Assembly (NCBI RefSeq): GCF_003149185.1
Contig: NZ_QGDO01000003.1
Span: 496,001-560,000, forward strand
Length of the DNA: 64,000 nucleotides
Origin: Sediminitomix flava
GTDB taxonomy: Bacteria; Bacteroidota; Bacteroidia; Cytophagales; Flammeovirgaceae
Direction: 5' to 3'
Shown here: positions 17,452 through 32,100 of the stretch, one piece after another
Layout: every line of letters begins with the position of its first letter
Numbering within the stretch: position 1 is the first letter of the stretch
The notes under the pieces: generated by a model
Database searches by the model: none
Seen by the model: the letters and a program-made list of their open reading frames with translations, nothing else
What the model was told of the DNA's origin: nothing
Translations under genes and position numbers: made by a program

Positions 17452-19092
17452 TTAATGATTTTTTAAGTTTTCTAGCTCATGTTTGTATTCTTCGCTATGA
17501 TAAAAACGATCAATGTATTTTTGATTTAACTCATCACTATCTTTGTATTTTTTGCGCATAGCTATTAGCCTTTGATGAAGTTCTTTTACGATTTCAGCAT
17601 ATTCTGGATCATCATAAACATTCTTCATCTCCATCGGGTCTTTTTTACGATCGTATAATTCCCATTCATCAACATCATGATAGAAGTGAATAAGTTTGTA
17701 TTCTTTAGAAACTAAGGCATAGTGACGTTTTACCATATGAATAGAAGGATATTCGTAAAAATGGTAATAAACATCTTCTCTATCCCACTTACTGGTGTCT
17801 CCTTCAAGTAATGGAACTAAACTCTCACCTTGCATGTCTTCTGGTACTTTAATTCCTGCAGCATCTAAAAAGGTAGGAGCAAAGTCTAGATTTTGAACCA
17901 TTTCTTCAGAAACAGTACCTTCTTTAATATGTTCAGGCCATCTAATGAGTAAAGGTGTTTTAAATGATTCGTTATATGCAAATCGTTTATCGAACCATCC
18001 ATGTTCGCCTAAGAAAAATCCTTGATCAGAAGTATATACAACTATTGTGTTTTCAGCTAATCCAGATTTGTCTAGGTAATCGAGAACTCTACCTATGTTT
18101 TCATCTACCGATTCAATACAAGCAAGATAGTCTTGAATATATCTTTGATACTTCCATCTCATCTTTTCTTCATCGGTCATTTTAGGCCAATTTTCTTTGA
18201 AAACATTATTGATAGAATCTACTATAGGATCATAAAGAGCTTTTTGTTCTTTATTTGCTCTGTTATAAGGTCCATAAAAACCATTTGGAAATGAATCAAC
18301 CACAGGCAGTACATCTTTCATTTCAGCGAGCGTTTCTGGTCTGATTTTACTATCATGACCATATTGCATATGGTTTAGGATATTCATCTCAGCAGTTTTA
18401 GCTGCTGTTCCTCTTCCTTCATAATTATCAAAAAGTGTTTCTGGTTCTGGGAATGTCATTCGACTGTACTTTTCGAATTTATCAGCTTTAGGCCACCATG
18501 GTCTATGAGGGGCTTTATGCAGGTACATCATCATGAACGGTTTTTCTTGATCCCTTTCTTCCTTAAGCCAATCAATGGTAAGATCTGTAATAATGTCTGT
18601 GACGTAACCTATAATAGTTGTGTCTCCTTTTTCAGTGATAAGGTCGGGGTTTATATAATTACCTTGGTCAGGTAAGATCATAAACTTGTCTACACCTTTA
18701 GGATTATTTCCAAAATGTAATTTTCCAAACATGGCTGTTTGATAGCCGTTTTGCTGGAATATCTGAGGGAAAGTCACTTGTGTCGTGTCAAAAGGCATCA
18801 CATTATCAATTTTTCCATTGATGTGGGTATGCTTGCCTGTTAGGATAGTCGCCCTTGATGGTGCACAAATTGAGTTGGTAACACATGCATTGGTGAAACG
18901 AATACCTTCATTGGCTAATCTATCAATCTGAGGAGTCTGAATCAAACGATCATCATAAGCACTAATGGCTTGATAGGCATGGTCATCAGACATGATAAAT
19001 AGAATATTAGGTTTTTTAGCTTCTTTTTTACTTTGACAAGAAACAATAAATGAGCTAACACTCAATAATAAATAGAGTGAGATCTTTTTCAT
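17452..19092 (-). CDS. Sulfatase lipoprotein (family S1, formylglycine-dependent)
   Basis: A 546-residue exported sulfatase. The N-terminus is a lipoprotein signal with lipobox IVSC (C19). The calcium-binding D36-D37 follow in FIMSDDHAY. The activation motif C-x-P-S-R is present as CAPSR with C76, the cysteine an FGE or AtsB-type enzyme converts to formylglycine; the KxxTH-like GKHTH segment follows at 87-91. The C-terminal half has YTSDQGFFLGEHGWFDKR, the second metal and substrate region. Such enzymes remove sulfate esters from marine polysaccharides or related compounds. The specific substrate cannot be read from the sequence. No maturation enzyme and no SusCD pair is nearby, so it is not part of a classical polysaccharide locus here. 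Confidence 0.9.
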   Translation of the reverse strand: MKKISLYLLLSVSSFIVSCQSKKEAKKPNILFIMSDDHAYQAISAYDDRLIQTPQIDRLANEGIRFTNACVTNSICAPSRATILTGKHTHINGKIDNVMPFDTTQVTFPQIFQQNGYQTAMFGKLHFGNNPKGVDKFMILPDQGNYINPDLITEKGDTTIIGYVTDIITDLTIDWLKEERDQEKPFMMMYLHKAPHRPWWPKADKFEKYSRMTFPEPETLFDNYEGRGTAAKTAEMNILNHMQYGHDSKIRPETLAEMKDVLPVVDSFPNGFYGPYNRANKEQKALYDPIVDSINNVFKENWPKMTDEEKMRWKYQRYIQDYLACIESVDENIGRVLDYLDKSGLAENTIVVYTSDQGFFLGEHGWFDKRFAYNESFKTPLLIRWPEHIKEGTVSEEMVQNLDFAPTFLDAAGIKVPEDMQGESLVPLLEGDTSKWDREDVYYHFYEYPSIHMVKRHYALVSKEYKLIHFYHDVDEWELYDRKKDPMEMKNVYDDPEYAEIVKELHQRLIAMRKKYKDSDELNQKYIDRFYHSEEYKHELENLKNH

Positions 19093-19278
19093 ATTTAAAA
19101 ACTTTCAATAAAAAATTGGTTAGATGGTAGTTGAATCACTATTCAAATGGGTGTGATTTTTTTAGAAGCGATTCAGTTTATAAGGTAGGAGTATTGCTTT
19201 AAAAAGTAGTTTTTACTTTTCTAAATATTTCGTAATAAAAGTATGTTCTTGGAATTGTGGAAGGTGGAAACCTAAAAA

Positions 19279-19668
19279 TTATGCTGTAGCGCTATCAGTT
19301 TCAAGTAAAATCCATTTTTGGGCATCTTCAATATTATTAAATAGATGTCCATTGATTATACATCGGTTCTTTAAGACCGTTTCTATAAAATTGAATTCTT
19401 CTTGAATTTCAAAGGCATGGTTGACCCAAGCAATTCGATAACTCATATTCATTTCAACACGCTTGAATATTTCTATCATGTCAAAACTAAATTTGAAATC
19501 AATTTTTTCTGCAACTACGGTTTCTCCTAAGATATTGTAACAATTATATTTTTTGCACGAAGAAATAATGTCTTTCCACATATCAAGAGTCGTGTCAAAA
19601 TCATTGATACCCTTAGCTTTAACATGGATATAGCCTGTTTTCAAAGAAATAGTATAATTAGTGTCCAT
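19279..19668 (-). CDS. STAS/SpoIIAA-like small protein
   Basis: A 129-residue soluble protein without signal peptide. The alternation of strand and helix (TISLKTGYIHVKAKG; DFDTTLDMWKDIISSCKKYN; NILGETVVAE; SFDMIEIFKRVE; YRIAWVNHA; FIETVLKNRC; INGHLFNNIEDAQKWIL) matches a STAS-like fold, and similar small proteins are common in Bacteroidota. It is probably unrelated in role to the SpoIIAA-like protein at 16033. No interaction partner is encoded next to it. Confidence 0.55.
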   Translation of the reverse strand: MDTNYTISLKTGYIHVKAKGINDFDTTLDMWKDIISSCKKYNCYNILGETVVAEKIDFKFSFDMIEIFKRVEMNMSYRIAWVNHAFEIQEEFNFIETVLKNRCIINGHLFNNIEDAQKWILLETDSATA

Positions 19669-20125
19669 ATTGTTCTTCGTAGCAAATAGGTGAGAATTAT
19701 ATTTGTATTTAAATTAGAAATATAATTTTGATATTCATCTTAACGCCTTAGATAAAGTTGTTATAGTGCAATTTATACTTAGAATATTTTTGGTTTTGTT
19801 GTTGAATTCTTCCTATGGTTGATTGTACTATGTTAATCGTGTGAGTTTTTCAAGAAATTCTATTGTGGCAAACCTTTATGAGCATAATCCTATTTGTATT
19901 TTTATTATTTCGTTTAAAGAGAAAGTAGGATTGATAGTGTTGAGATAAGATTACTTTCCTAATAAATTATTGTACTATTTTGTCTTTGTTATTGGAATCT
20001 GACAATTATTTATCAATTCAATGCGTTTTTCGCGTTGTTAATATTAACTAATACTCATTTTTTAATATTTTTGTTTTCTGTTTACTATCTATTCTATTTT
20101 TAGCTAAGAATTTTTTCTTATTAAT
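19669..20125. promoter_or_regulatory. Divergent upstream region of the giant T9SS gene
   Basis: A 457-bp AT-rich gap between divergent genes. TATTTTTG at 20066-20073 is a perfect match to the Bacteroidota -7 consensus TAnnTTTG and lies about 50 bp before the start codon. No TTTG is found at the expected 19-nt spacing upstream (ATTA is there instead), so the call is tentative. Nothing else is recognisable in the gap. Confidence 0.35.
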
Positions 20126-23100
20126 ATGAAAAAGACTTATTACCTGTTATTACTTCTGGTGTTTATGGGCTTATCTAAATTAAGTTATGCCCAATATACA
20201 TCAAACACCGCACTATCAGATTTTACGGAGGTCTCTGCATGGGATGGAGGTACCCCCGTCTTTGATGGCACCGAAACATTTACGATCCTAAATGGACATA
20301 CCTATGAAATAAATAGTGATGTGTCTGTTGGGGAATTAACAGTTGAGTCTGGGGCGACTCTTCGTACAAAAAGTGGAGATGTTTTTACTTTAACTGCTAA
20401 TGATAATATTACAGTTGAAGGAACATTAGACTTATATGATGATATTCTGAATCAAACGAGTTTGGTTTGGCATTCTTCTTTAGGTACTTCGTTTACTTTA
20501 TCTGGAGGAGGTTCAATAGAGTTGGGGAACGTTACATTTAAAGATCCTAATGAAGCTAATGGTACTACAGCTAGTTATGTGGTTTCTAGAAATTTGGATA
20601 TTCAAGGAAATGTAACAATTGAAGATGATGCAACATTTGTAGGAGGAACAAATACCATCACTGTAGGTGGTAGTTGGTCAGAAATTACAAATGGGGCAGC
20701 ATATGATGGTTCTGCTGGTGGTACCGTGATTTTTACAAATGATTTAGCAATCGCTTTATCTTCAGATGCTACTTCAAACGATCTTATCTTTCATAACGTA
20801 GAGTTTAATGGAGGCGGGATTGTTAATTTTGGAGCAGAAGTCTTTACAACTGGCAATTTTATCATTTCATCAAATACTACAGTAAATACAGGTTTGAATG
20901 TGTTGATAGATGGAGATTTTTCGGTAGAAAGTGGCTCTTCTTACAATCAAACCTTATCGACTACTAATTTCGATGGTTTCACGAACCAGAGTATTACATT
21001 ATCAGGCGATGTTACATTTTACAATGTGCGTTTCGCAGATGATGATGGTGTTGATAATTTGAAAACTATAGTTGGTGATTTAAAAGCTTCAGGTCAATTA
21101 CATATTGATGATTTAACGGAATTAAGCACAGCTGATCTTTTATCCTTCAATAGTTTTAGATTATCTAATACAGATCTTGATGCTACTGCTGGTATTACTG
21201 GAGATATTGAAATAAATGGAGGAACTGTTTATGACGATGAGGCAAATGGTGTTATTGATTTGAGTAACACAGGAAGTATAAAAATCTTAGGTAGCTCAAG
21301 TATTCAAGCTGGAGATGAGTTTAAGGTTAATGACTTTTTTATAGAAGATGGTATTAATCTTACCATTAATGATGGTGCACAATTAACAGGTAAATCTTCT
21401 AGTGTTTTCTCATTGGGTGATAATTCAAGATTACAGCTAAGAGGAGCAGATAATTTTCCTAATGGCTTTTCTACAGCTAATTATAGTGTTCATGAGAATT
21501 CTTTCATTTATTATAATGGGGCTTTAGCACAGAATATCGAACCAACAGATTCAAACTGGAGTTACGGTAGCTTATATTTAGATGAAGATACCAAAACACT
21601 TACTGGGAATGTTGATATAGCTAATCATATCTATTTAAGAGATGATGTTACTTTAGAGCTTTCCACATTTGATGTGAACTTAGCTGGGAATATTTATAAT
21701 GAAGACGGAGGTTCAATTACTTCTGCATCTTCTGGGTATGGTACATTTACTTTTGATGGAGTAAATAATGCTCAAACTGTACAAGAGTTAGATGGTGGTA
21801 CTTCTTATTCTTTTGGTAAGATTCAGGTCAATAAAACAGGTTTAACTCAAGATAGAAATGTTACGTTTTATGATAACATTAATTTCAAAGAGGAATTTGT
21901 TGTAAGCAACCCTGACGGTGCTGAAAATGCTTATTTGGTTATAGATCTCAGAGATCATGTTTTAACGAATGACTTTACTGGAGCTAGTAATTTTTCAATA
22001 GGTGATTTTGTTGAGTTACGTACTTCTTCAACTTCTGAATTCCTTAATGCTAACTCATCTACTATTAAGACATTTAGTACGAATGGATCTGTAATTAGAT
22101 TTAATGGAGCTAATCAAACGATACCAACGGGTATTATTTATAATAATATTGAGTTATCTGGATCTGGTGTAAAAACTGCTGGAGGTTCTTTAGATGTTGA
22201 AGGTGATTTTTCTAGAGTAGGAGGAAATATTGATTTCAGCGATAATAGTCAGAGCATTACAATAGGTGGTGATTGGTTAATGGATCAAGATTGGACAATC
22301 ATGACTGGAAGCCTGACATTTGATGGAGGAGATCAGACGGTTAGAGAATCTAATTTTAATAATGTAACCTTTGCCGGAAGTGGCACTAAAACAATTAGTG
22401 GTACACTAATAATTAATGGAGATTTAAGTATTAATGATGGTGTAACAGTATCATCTTCTGATGAAAGTTTAACTGTTGGGGGGGATTGGACTGAGAATGG
22501 AACAGGTACATTTAGTCAGTTAACAGGAACTACTACCTTAGAATCTAGTAATGGTCAAGATTTAACTACAACATCTAATTCAACATTTGGAAATCTACAT
22601 ATTAAAAACGATAGAGGAGTTGAATTCTATTCTGATGTGGTTGTTAGTAGAAACTTTGATCTAGATAAAAATAATGCAGAAATAGACTTAGATGTTAATA
22701 CATTATTTGTAGGACGTTATTTCTACTTTGACGAAGGGACTACTATTAATTATAGAGATGGAGCAATAATCCACTTTAATGGAGATCAAGAACAACGTCT
22801 TCAGAATGCAAATACAGCAAGTTTACCATCTTTAGTTTTTTCAGGTAATGGTGAAAAGATTATCACCGATAAAGAAATAAATGTTGATGGTGATATTACA
22901 ATTGATGGAGCTTATCTAGATGCTAATTCAAGAAATATATCATTAACAGGTAATTGGAATAACACGGGTACTTTTGAGTCATACAGAGCTGTTACTTTTA
23001 ATGGTACTAATCAAACGATTAGTAGTTCAAATTTCCATGACTTAGTAATCTCAACAACAGGTACTACTACTCTTGAGGGTAATGTAGTTTTAAGTGGTTA

Positions 23101-26100
23101 TATGGATATAAATGCTGGAGCTACTTTAGATGTGAGTTCTAGTAATTATTCCATATCAGTTGAGGAAGGCTGGACAAATGATGGAGCATTTGAAGCTCAA
23201 GAGGGAACAGTAACTTTTGTAGGTGGAAATGCTAATATTTACCCACACCCAACTGAGCAAACAGGAGAGTATGATGCTAATAACTTCTATAATGTAGTTT
23301 TTGAATTAGGAAGTAATAATACAGTAAGTCTATACTCAACATTTGATGTTGATAATGATCTAACAATTAACTCTGGTATTTTACATACTAGAGGGATGGA
23401 TGTTTATGTAGGAGGAAGCTTTGTAAATAATGCTACTTTTTCACATTCAAATGATGCTTCTTTATTAACACTTAATGCTTCTTCTGGAACACATTTGTTT
23501 AACCCTGGAACTTCATCGTTTAGAGATATTACTGTTGATGCAAGTGGAGCAGTTTATGAATTGCAAAGTGATTTATCAATTAGTGGTTCAAACAACAGGT
23601 TACTTACTGTCCAGAATGGAGAACTTTCTCTCAATGGAAATTCAATTGAATTTTCATCAGGGACAGATATCTTGATTAATGGCGGTATTCTTGATGTTGA
23701 TGAAGGTGCAGATCTTGTTTTGGGTACAGATGCAACAATCACGATGAGCAATGGTGCTTTTAAAGTAGTTGGTACTGAATCTTCACCAGCCTCATTAGCA
23801 TCATCTGATCCTGACACAGGAGATTTTTATACATATACTCAAACTGGAGGTACAATTCATGCTAAAAACTATATTATCCAAAACACAAAAGATGGTTTGG
23901 ATATTCAAGGTGGTAGCATCGATGCAACTGATAATTTTAGTAATGGTATATTTTCAGATGGTACTGGAAGTCAGTATCTAAAACTAAATAGCATTTCATT
24001 CACTGATTTTGATGTATTAGATGTAGTTTTTAATGAAGGACCGACTAATAACGTTGAAAGAAGTGGTGGATCAGGTGTTGTTACATTCAAGGATTACTTG
24101 GGTTCTCTTGGTGGCGAAGCTTATGAAAATGATGCGGCAAGCTTTATTGAATGGGATAATGATGCTCTAACAATTGTCAAATGGGATGGAGATGCTGGAG
24201 ATGGTTTATGGAATACTGCTACTAACTGGTCAGGTGATGCTATTCCAACTTCTACAGATAATGTTGTATTAGATAATTCTCTTGTTGCGGGCAATTATAA
24301 TGTAAGTATCCCTTCAGCTGTTCAAGTCAATAATTTGGATATTAATGGAGATTTGACGCTATCATTAAATGGGAATACCTTAGACATAAATGATCTAACT
24401 TTTACAGATGGTACTTTTGAACTTGGTACGAGTGGTGAAGTTCAAGTTGGAGGAAATTATATTGTAGCAAGTACAGCTGTTTTAAATGCGGGAACTTCTA
24501 CAGTTAAATTTGATGGTGTATCTGGTGCTTCGAACTTGGTTTCAGTGGCAGGTTCAAATGGAAGTTTCTATAATGTGACATTTGAAGCAGAGGATGATGA
24601 AGCTAGGTATATGGTTTCTAGTGATTTATCTGTTACAGGTGATTTCACACTAACTTCAGGTTTATTTGATATACTGACAGCTAGTACAATAACTGTTGAA
24701 GGTAATTGGCAGAAAAATGGAGGTATTTTCCAAGAAGGAACAAGTACGGTTGATTTCTCAGGTGCTTCTGATCAATCCATTTCAGGTGGCGTATTTTATA
24801 ATGTAATCCTTAGTGGAGGGAGTAATAAGTCTCTTTCTTCGAATATGACAATCCAGAATGATCTGACTATTAGTGCAGACGCTGGAACGGTGTTAAAGGG
24901 AGAGGATAAATTAATCTTCGTAAAAGGAGATTGGGTAAATAACAACTCAACTGCAGCCTTCGATGCAGGAACAAGTTCTGTGATTTTCAATGGAGGTAAT
25001 CAGTCAATCACTGGTACATCAAGTACAGAATTTAGTACGCTTTATCTTACAGGTTCAGGTAACAAGTATTTTTATGAGAGTGCTCATATTCTTAAGGAAA
25101 TGCTTATTTCTTCAACAGGAACGGTACAAGTAGAAGAGTCTGTGAGTATTACTGGAGAAGCTACTGCATCTTTAGAAATGACAAACGGAACGATGACTGT
25201 GAAAGGAGCTAATAACTTCCCTTCTAATTTCGGAACATATCAGTTATTAGGTGGCGCAGTAGAATATAGAGCAGACTTAGATCAGAATATCTACCAAACA
25301 ACTTACTATAATTTAATTCTAGATATCCCAAGTACGGATGCATATAATAAAAACCTATTAGGTGATATTACTGTAAATGGTTATTTGAATATTGATAAAA
25401 GTAATGTTGTTTTCAATGTCAATAATCATACGTTAGAATTAGAAGGTAATTTAGGTGTACCTACTTCTACTACAATCAATTGGGGTACAGGTACCCTGAT
25501 TCATAAAGGTGGAGGTTGGAATATCGATAGAGATATAACAGATTTCAATAATCTTATACTTAGAGGTACTAGTACTAAAGCCTTGTTAGCAGATTTATCT
25601 GTAACAGGTGATTTGACTGTTGAAGACGGTGTATCGCTTGATCTGAATGATTATGAACTAAATGGAGGTGGTGCTTTTACTTTGGAAGGAGCTGCTAGTA
25701 TGGTCGTTAACGATCATCCGTCTACTACAGAGCCTGCTTTTGCCAATGGCTTTAGTTCTTATAGTTTATCAGAAAATTCAACGGTAACCATTAGTGCCCC
25801 TGATGCTGTGATTTTGCCATCTGGAGTTACTTTCGGGCGTTTGAATTTACGTGGAACATTGACTGCTAGCTTGGAAGGTGATCTAGACGTTGACGGTATT
25901 TTTGATATGAGCTCTACGACTTTCCTTGATACTGATAATGGTCACGATTTATATCTAGCAGGTTCATACGTAGATCTTCAAAACTATACTGCGAGTAATT
26001 CTTCTACAGTTTATTTTGATGGAGCTGATCAAACAATCAGAAATGATTTAAATAGTGGTTCAGAGACATTTGAATTGAATGATGTTGTATTCTCAGGTAG

Positions 26101-29100
26101 TGGAACAAAGACCTTAGATGGAGGGAATGATATTTGGAATATAGCAGGTGATGTAACCGTAAACTCTGGCGCATTTGTAAGATTAAGTAGACAAATGAAT
26201 GTCGCTGGATCTTTTACAAATAATGGATCATTCACTCAGACTTCAAATACTTATGGGCTTGAGTTTAATGGCGTTGGAGATATCGATCTTAACTTTGGTG
26301 TTGAAAATCAATTGAGAAATGTATTCTTTAACGGAAGTGGGGGTACCTATACACTTATTACAAATGGCATGAAAGTGATTAATGGGTATTTAAATATCAG
26401 TTCTACTTCAATTGTAGATTTTGGATCACTTACTCATGAATTAGCTTCAAATACTCACTCATTTGAGGGTACAATCAATTCTACGAATGCAAGTTTTATT
26501 TTCAATAGAACTGGTGACCAATATTTACCAGCAATTGATTTATCATTTGAAGATTTTACAATAAGTGGAACAGGTCGAAAATATATTCCTGCAAATACTT
26601 ATACTATAGATGACCTTCATGTTGAGAGCTCACCTTATTTGTATCTTTCAGAGGATGGCGGAGAAAACGTTTCAACTTTAATCGTAAAAGGTAATTGGTT
26701 AAACGAAGGACGTGTTTATACCTATACATCTAATGTTTATTTAGATAGTGATGATACTACCACAAAGACAATTACAAGTGGTGGATATGAGTTCTATAAT
26801 CTTATCATTAATGAGTATCAAACCAATGCTAGAACTTATCAAATTCAAGATGAGCTTTACATTGAGAATGAATTGCAGGTAAAAGCGAATGCAACTCTTG
26901 AGGTTATTAATAATACATTACGTTTAGGTAATAATGATACGGATTATCCTTTAGGTGAAACACATACTGTTGAAGCAAATGGAGCAATTTACATAGGAGA
27001 AAACGGTATTTTAGAGTTTGACGGTAATGATCAAGATCAAACACTTAATGTTAGTGGTTCAATTTCATTTGTAGGGTCAACAGAGAATCTAGCCAAAATT
27101 GAAAGAAGATCGGGTAATCAAAGATTAGCGATCAACATTCTTTCTGGTGGCTCAGTAGCAGCAAGTTTTTATGAGTTTAGCCATATTGCTCATACAGGGT
27201 TTATTGTAAATTCAGGAGCAACAATTGATGCTACTCACAACTTCTCAGATGGTTTATGGACAGGTATTAGTACGAGCAATAGTGGTGATTATCGTTACCT
27301 ACAAATTGATAATGATTTAGGAGCTGGTATAACGATAAATAATGTCATGTTCAATCATGATAGAACGCCGAGTCAAGGTGTACATTACAATGTAGGTCGT
27401 TTAAGTACTGCTACAGGTAAAATTACCTTTGATGGACAAATCAATGGTCGTTTGGCAGGTGCTACTTACGAAGATGATCAGAATACAGGTGATGCTGACG
27501 GTCTAATTGTCTGGAGCGGTACTACTGATATTACTTGGGAAGGTGCAGTAAGTGCAGATTGGAATACGGCTGCTAACTGGAGTTCTGGAACAGTACCAAC
27601 ATCAACTGAAAATGTGGTAATTCCTCTAGGTTCTCCTAATAACCCAATTATCAGTACAACAGCAGAATGTAATAAGCTGACTATATCTAATGGTATCTTA
27701 TCACTTACTGATGCAGCAGATTTAACTGTTTCTTCTGACTTAACGATTGGTACGGGAACATATGCAGGTATTCTTACTGCAGCTTCAGGAGCGACTATCG
27801 AACTAGATGGTAGTTTGGATATGTCTAGTAATGCTATCTTCAAGGGTACTGAAAGTACATTTAACTTCACACCTTTAGCAGGTACAGTAAACCTTACTGC
27901 AAACGCAAATTCTGAATTTGGTAATATCATTTACAATGGTGATGTAGATTTCAGAATGATTGGTTCAGAGATTCATGTTCTAGGGAGTATGACACTTTCT
28001 AATGGTAATCTCTCAGCGATTACTAGTAATTACACTCATTATGTAGCAAAAGACTTACTGAATAATGGTGGAGATGTTTCTGCCTCTACTACGGGTCTTT
28101 TTGTGTTGAATGGAGATAACCAGACTGTTAAAGATTTTGTATTTAATGATCTTCAAATAGATGGAACAGGAGTGAAAACTTTTGAAGGAACAAATACAAT
28201 TGAGGATGATTTAACTATAGTTTCTAATCTTACTTCAGCAGCAACTGCCACAATTAACTTTAAAGGTGATGTAATTATCGAAAGTGGAGCTACTTTCGAT
28301 GATGGTGGTACTACTCACTATTTCTCAGGAAGAAATTGGAAAGGAGAAGGTTCTTATGCTGGTGCAGGTACAATAGAATTTGTAAGTACTGGAGATCAAT
28401 ATATTGAAGCTTCTAAGTTTAACAACTTAGATCTGAATTTAGCCGCATCTAATGAAGTGTATTTAATGGGTGATGTAGATGTTACAGGAGATGTTTATTT
28501 AAGATCAAATGTAAATTACTTATATACTGATGAATACCTAATTCAGAGTACAAATGGTACAGGTGAATTTGTGATGGAAGCTAGTTCAAGAATCCAAGTT
28601 CAAGGTGCAAATAACTTCCCTGATAATTTTGGTACGTATTCAATGGATGAATCTTCTACAACATTTTATAATGGAGTGGTAGATCAGACAGTAAAAGGTA
28701 ATGTAGCTTACGGAAGGTTAGATTTGAGAAATCCTAACACTAAAACACTTTCAGATGATATTACTGTTCAAGAAAGACTGTATATCAATGATGCTACATT
28801 AGATGTTAGTACAAGTAACTATACTTTGACTTTGTACGATGATTTTTATAATAATTCTATAGGGTCATTCTTGGCAAGAAGTGGTGAAGTGATTTTTGCA
28901 GCTCCAACAGCTGATGATACTAATTATCAAGATATTTATTTAGGTGCTGAAGGAACGAAAGACTTTTACGATCTGACTGTAAATAGTGAAAGACGTATTG
29001 ATCAAGAATACGCAACGCTGAATATTCTAAATAACTTCCGTATTGATAAAGGAGACTTTAGAATATCAGATAATGATGATAATCTTTACGTAAGTGGAAA

Positions 29101-32100
29101 TATTACGATTCAAGACAATGGTAACTTCCAAACTAGAGGAACTTTAAACTTGATTAAGAATTCTGGACCAGCATTCATTACTTCAGGTGGAAGTACTTTC
29201 AATAATGTCATTATAAATGGTGATGCAAGTTTCAGTCTTGAAGATGAATTTGCATTGAATGGTAACTTCACGCAATTGAAAGGAACTTTCGACTTGAATG
29301 GTAATAAGGCAACTTTAGGGAATAGTTCGGATGTAATGACAGTTGAGTCAACATTTAAAGTAGGTCCAGCTGGTCAATTAGTTTTAGGTTCGAATGTTAC
29401 TTTCGAGGTAAGTGAAACAGGACGATTTGAAGCAATTGGTACTTCAAGTGAATTTGCAACAATTGAATCTACATCTGGAACCAGATATAATTTCATTGTA
29501 AATGGAACGATTGCAGCACGTTACTATATATTTAGTGACTTGAATTTGAGTGGTCTTAATATTACTTCTACGGGTACAATTGACGAGACAGATAACTTAA
29601 GTTATGGTTCTTTCTCAAGAGGTATTGCTGGAGGTACTTATCTAAGAATTGAGAACACGCAAAATTTAACTAGTTCAAATCGAATTGAAGAGCTAACATT
29701 TGTAGATGACCCAGGAAATGGCGCAACAAACGTTACAAAACTTAATGCAGCTTCAGGAGATATTGAATTCTACAATACAAGAGGTAATCTTTCTGGTGAA
29801 AACTTTGATAATGACCCATATGATTTAATCTCATTCTTAGGAGATGAAACACTAACATGGGTTGGAAGTGTAAGTGAAAACTGGTTCTTGGCTAGTAACT
29901 GGTCTTCAAACTTAGGTGCAGGGAAAGTACCTACAGGCTTAGAAGATATTATCATTTCTTCAACGGCTGTAAATGCACCAGTAGTAGATGGTTCTATTGG
30001 GACTGCATTAGCTAAGTCACTTACAGTTGAGTCTGGGGCATTCTTGAATGTATTATCAGAAGTTGATGGTTCAGATTTAATTGTTTCAGGAGATGTTACA
30101 ATTGAGGGTGTATTCACAAATTCAGGTAATGATGTAGATATTGAAGTTCAAGGAAACTGGTCTAAGTCAAATGCAAGTGCTGTGTTCTCACCTGGTGAAA
30201 GTACAGTAAGCTTAAATACGACTACAGGTACTAAATACATAAACAACAGTAATTCTACTTTCAATAATCTAGTGGTATCAAATGGACATTATATTTTTGA
30301 AGAGAATACTATTATTTTAGGTAACCTTTCTGTTGAAACTACAGGTACGCTTGAAGTAGATAACACAAGTTCTTTAGATGTTTATGTTGGTGGTAATCTT
30401 TCTAATGAAGGAACGTTGACACCAAATAACTCTTCTTTCTACTTCAATGCTTCAGATGGAGCAACTAAAACAGTATTAACTGGCGGTGTTGCTTTTAATG
30501 ATGTGTATTTTAATCCTTCTGTTTCTAATACTTATCAATTATCAGATAATCTCACAATTGATGGTAATGCTTATGTAGATATGACTTCATTAGATTTGAA
30601 TTCATATGATATGAGTGTAGGTACTGATGCTACTGATAAATTAGAAGTTGCGAATAGTGCAACATTGGAAGTGAATGGAGGAGAGACTCTTGCTTTAGGT
30701 TCTGGAACTGATTTAGTAATTGCTAACGGTGGAAAGATTAATCTGCTAGGTTCTTCTGAATCTAATAGAGCTAAAGTGTCAAGTAGAGTGAATATGCCTT
30801 ATTCATTTACGGTTGAATCAGGAGCGACAATTAATGGAGAGTATTATTTGATTGAATATCTTGATGAAAACGGTCTTGAAATTTTATCTGGAGCTACGAT
30901 TGAAGAAACGTCTGGTGAGGCAATGACTAATGGTGAATTCTCTAATGGAGAAAATTCAGCAAACTCTCGCTATTTACATGTAGTAAATGATTTGGGGTCT
31001 GGTATTACTTTCTCAGAAGTTAGATTTAATTCAGGACCAACTTACAATGTTGTAAGAGAATCAGGAAGTGGAAACTTAACAGTCTTTAATAGTACTGGAG
31101 CACTTTCAGGGTATACTTTTGAAAAAGATGATCAGGCAGTTTCAGATGTGGCTGGTTTAATTCTTTGGACCTATGATAATGCACCATTTATTTGGCAAGG
31201 AGATGTAAGTACAGACTGGCATACTTCAGCTAACTGGGATAGAGATGCGGTTCCATCAAGTACTTCAGAGGTTTTCATTCCTCAAGGAACTGCAAATGCG
31301 ATTATTTCAACTGCAAATGCTGAAGCTAAAGGTCTTACTTTCCAAGAAGGTGGTCACTTGACAATTACAAGCGGATACAATTTGAATATTGAAGATTATC
31401 TTGATATAAATAGTGAAACCTTCATTATTCAAGACGGTTCTTCATCTACTGTAACCGTAGGAGAGAATATCTTAAACCTTAATAGTAGTGGAAGTAGTTA
31501 TTTTGGAGATGCATCCACTCTAGTTTTAGAGTCTGAGTCTGCAACTCCACTGACTCTTTACTCGGATATTTCTCTTAATAATCTGACAATAAATGGTACT
31601 GCAACATATTCTACTGATGTGTTAGATGTAAATGGAAATCTTACAATCCAAAACGGAGGATTAGAATTGGCGAATACATCTAGTACTTTAAATGTAGGAG
31701 GAAATATTGATGTGCAGGCTTCAGGGACTTTAAACCTCTCAACAGGAGAAGTTACTTTAGATGGAGCTAATCAGGATATCACTTTTACAGGTACTGCGAG
31801 CTTGAATAACTTGAAATTGAACGGAACCGATGTTAAAACTTTAAAATCCTCAACGTCTGTTCATAACCTTGTAATTTCAAGTACAAGTACATTTACGATT
31901 GATGGTGGAATTTCATTGGCTGTAGATGGTGATTGGACAAACAGTGGTGTTTTCAACCACGGTAATGGAACAGTTACTTTTGAAGGTGATGAATTACAAA
32001 ATATCTACCAGTCGGGAACAGGTGATTTCTATAACTTTATAGTTAATAATGATGCACCTGGTTTTGCAATCAACCTAAATGATCCGATTAATGTAGCGTC

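Noticed and set aside
27478-27930. 150-codon minus-strand frame inside the giant gene
   Set aside because: It is antisense to a repeat-coding stretch with consistent sense reading and has no family resemblance. Several similar frames exist along the same gene.
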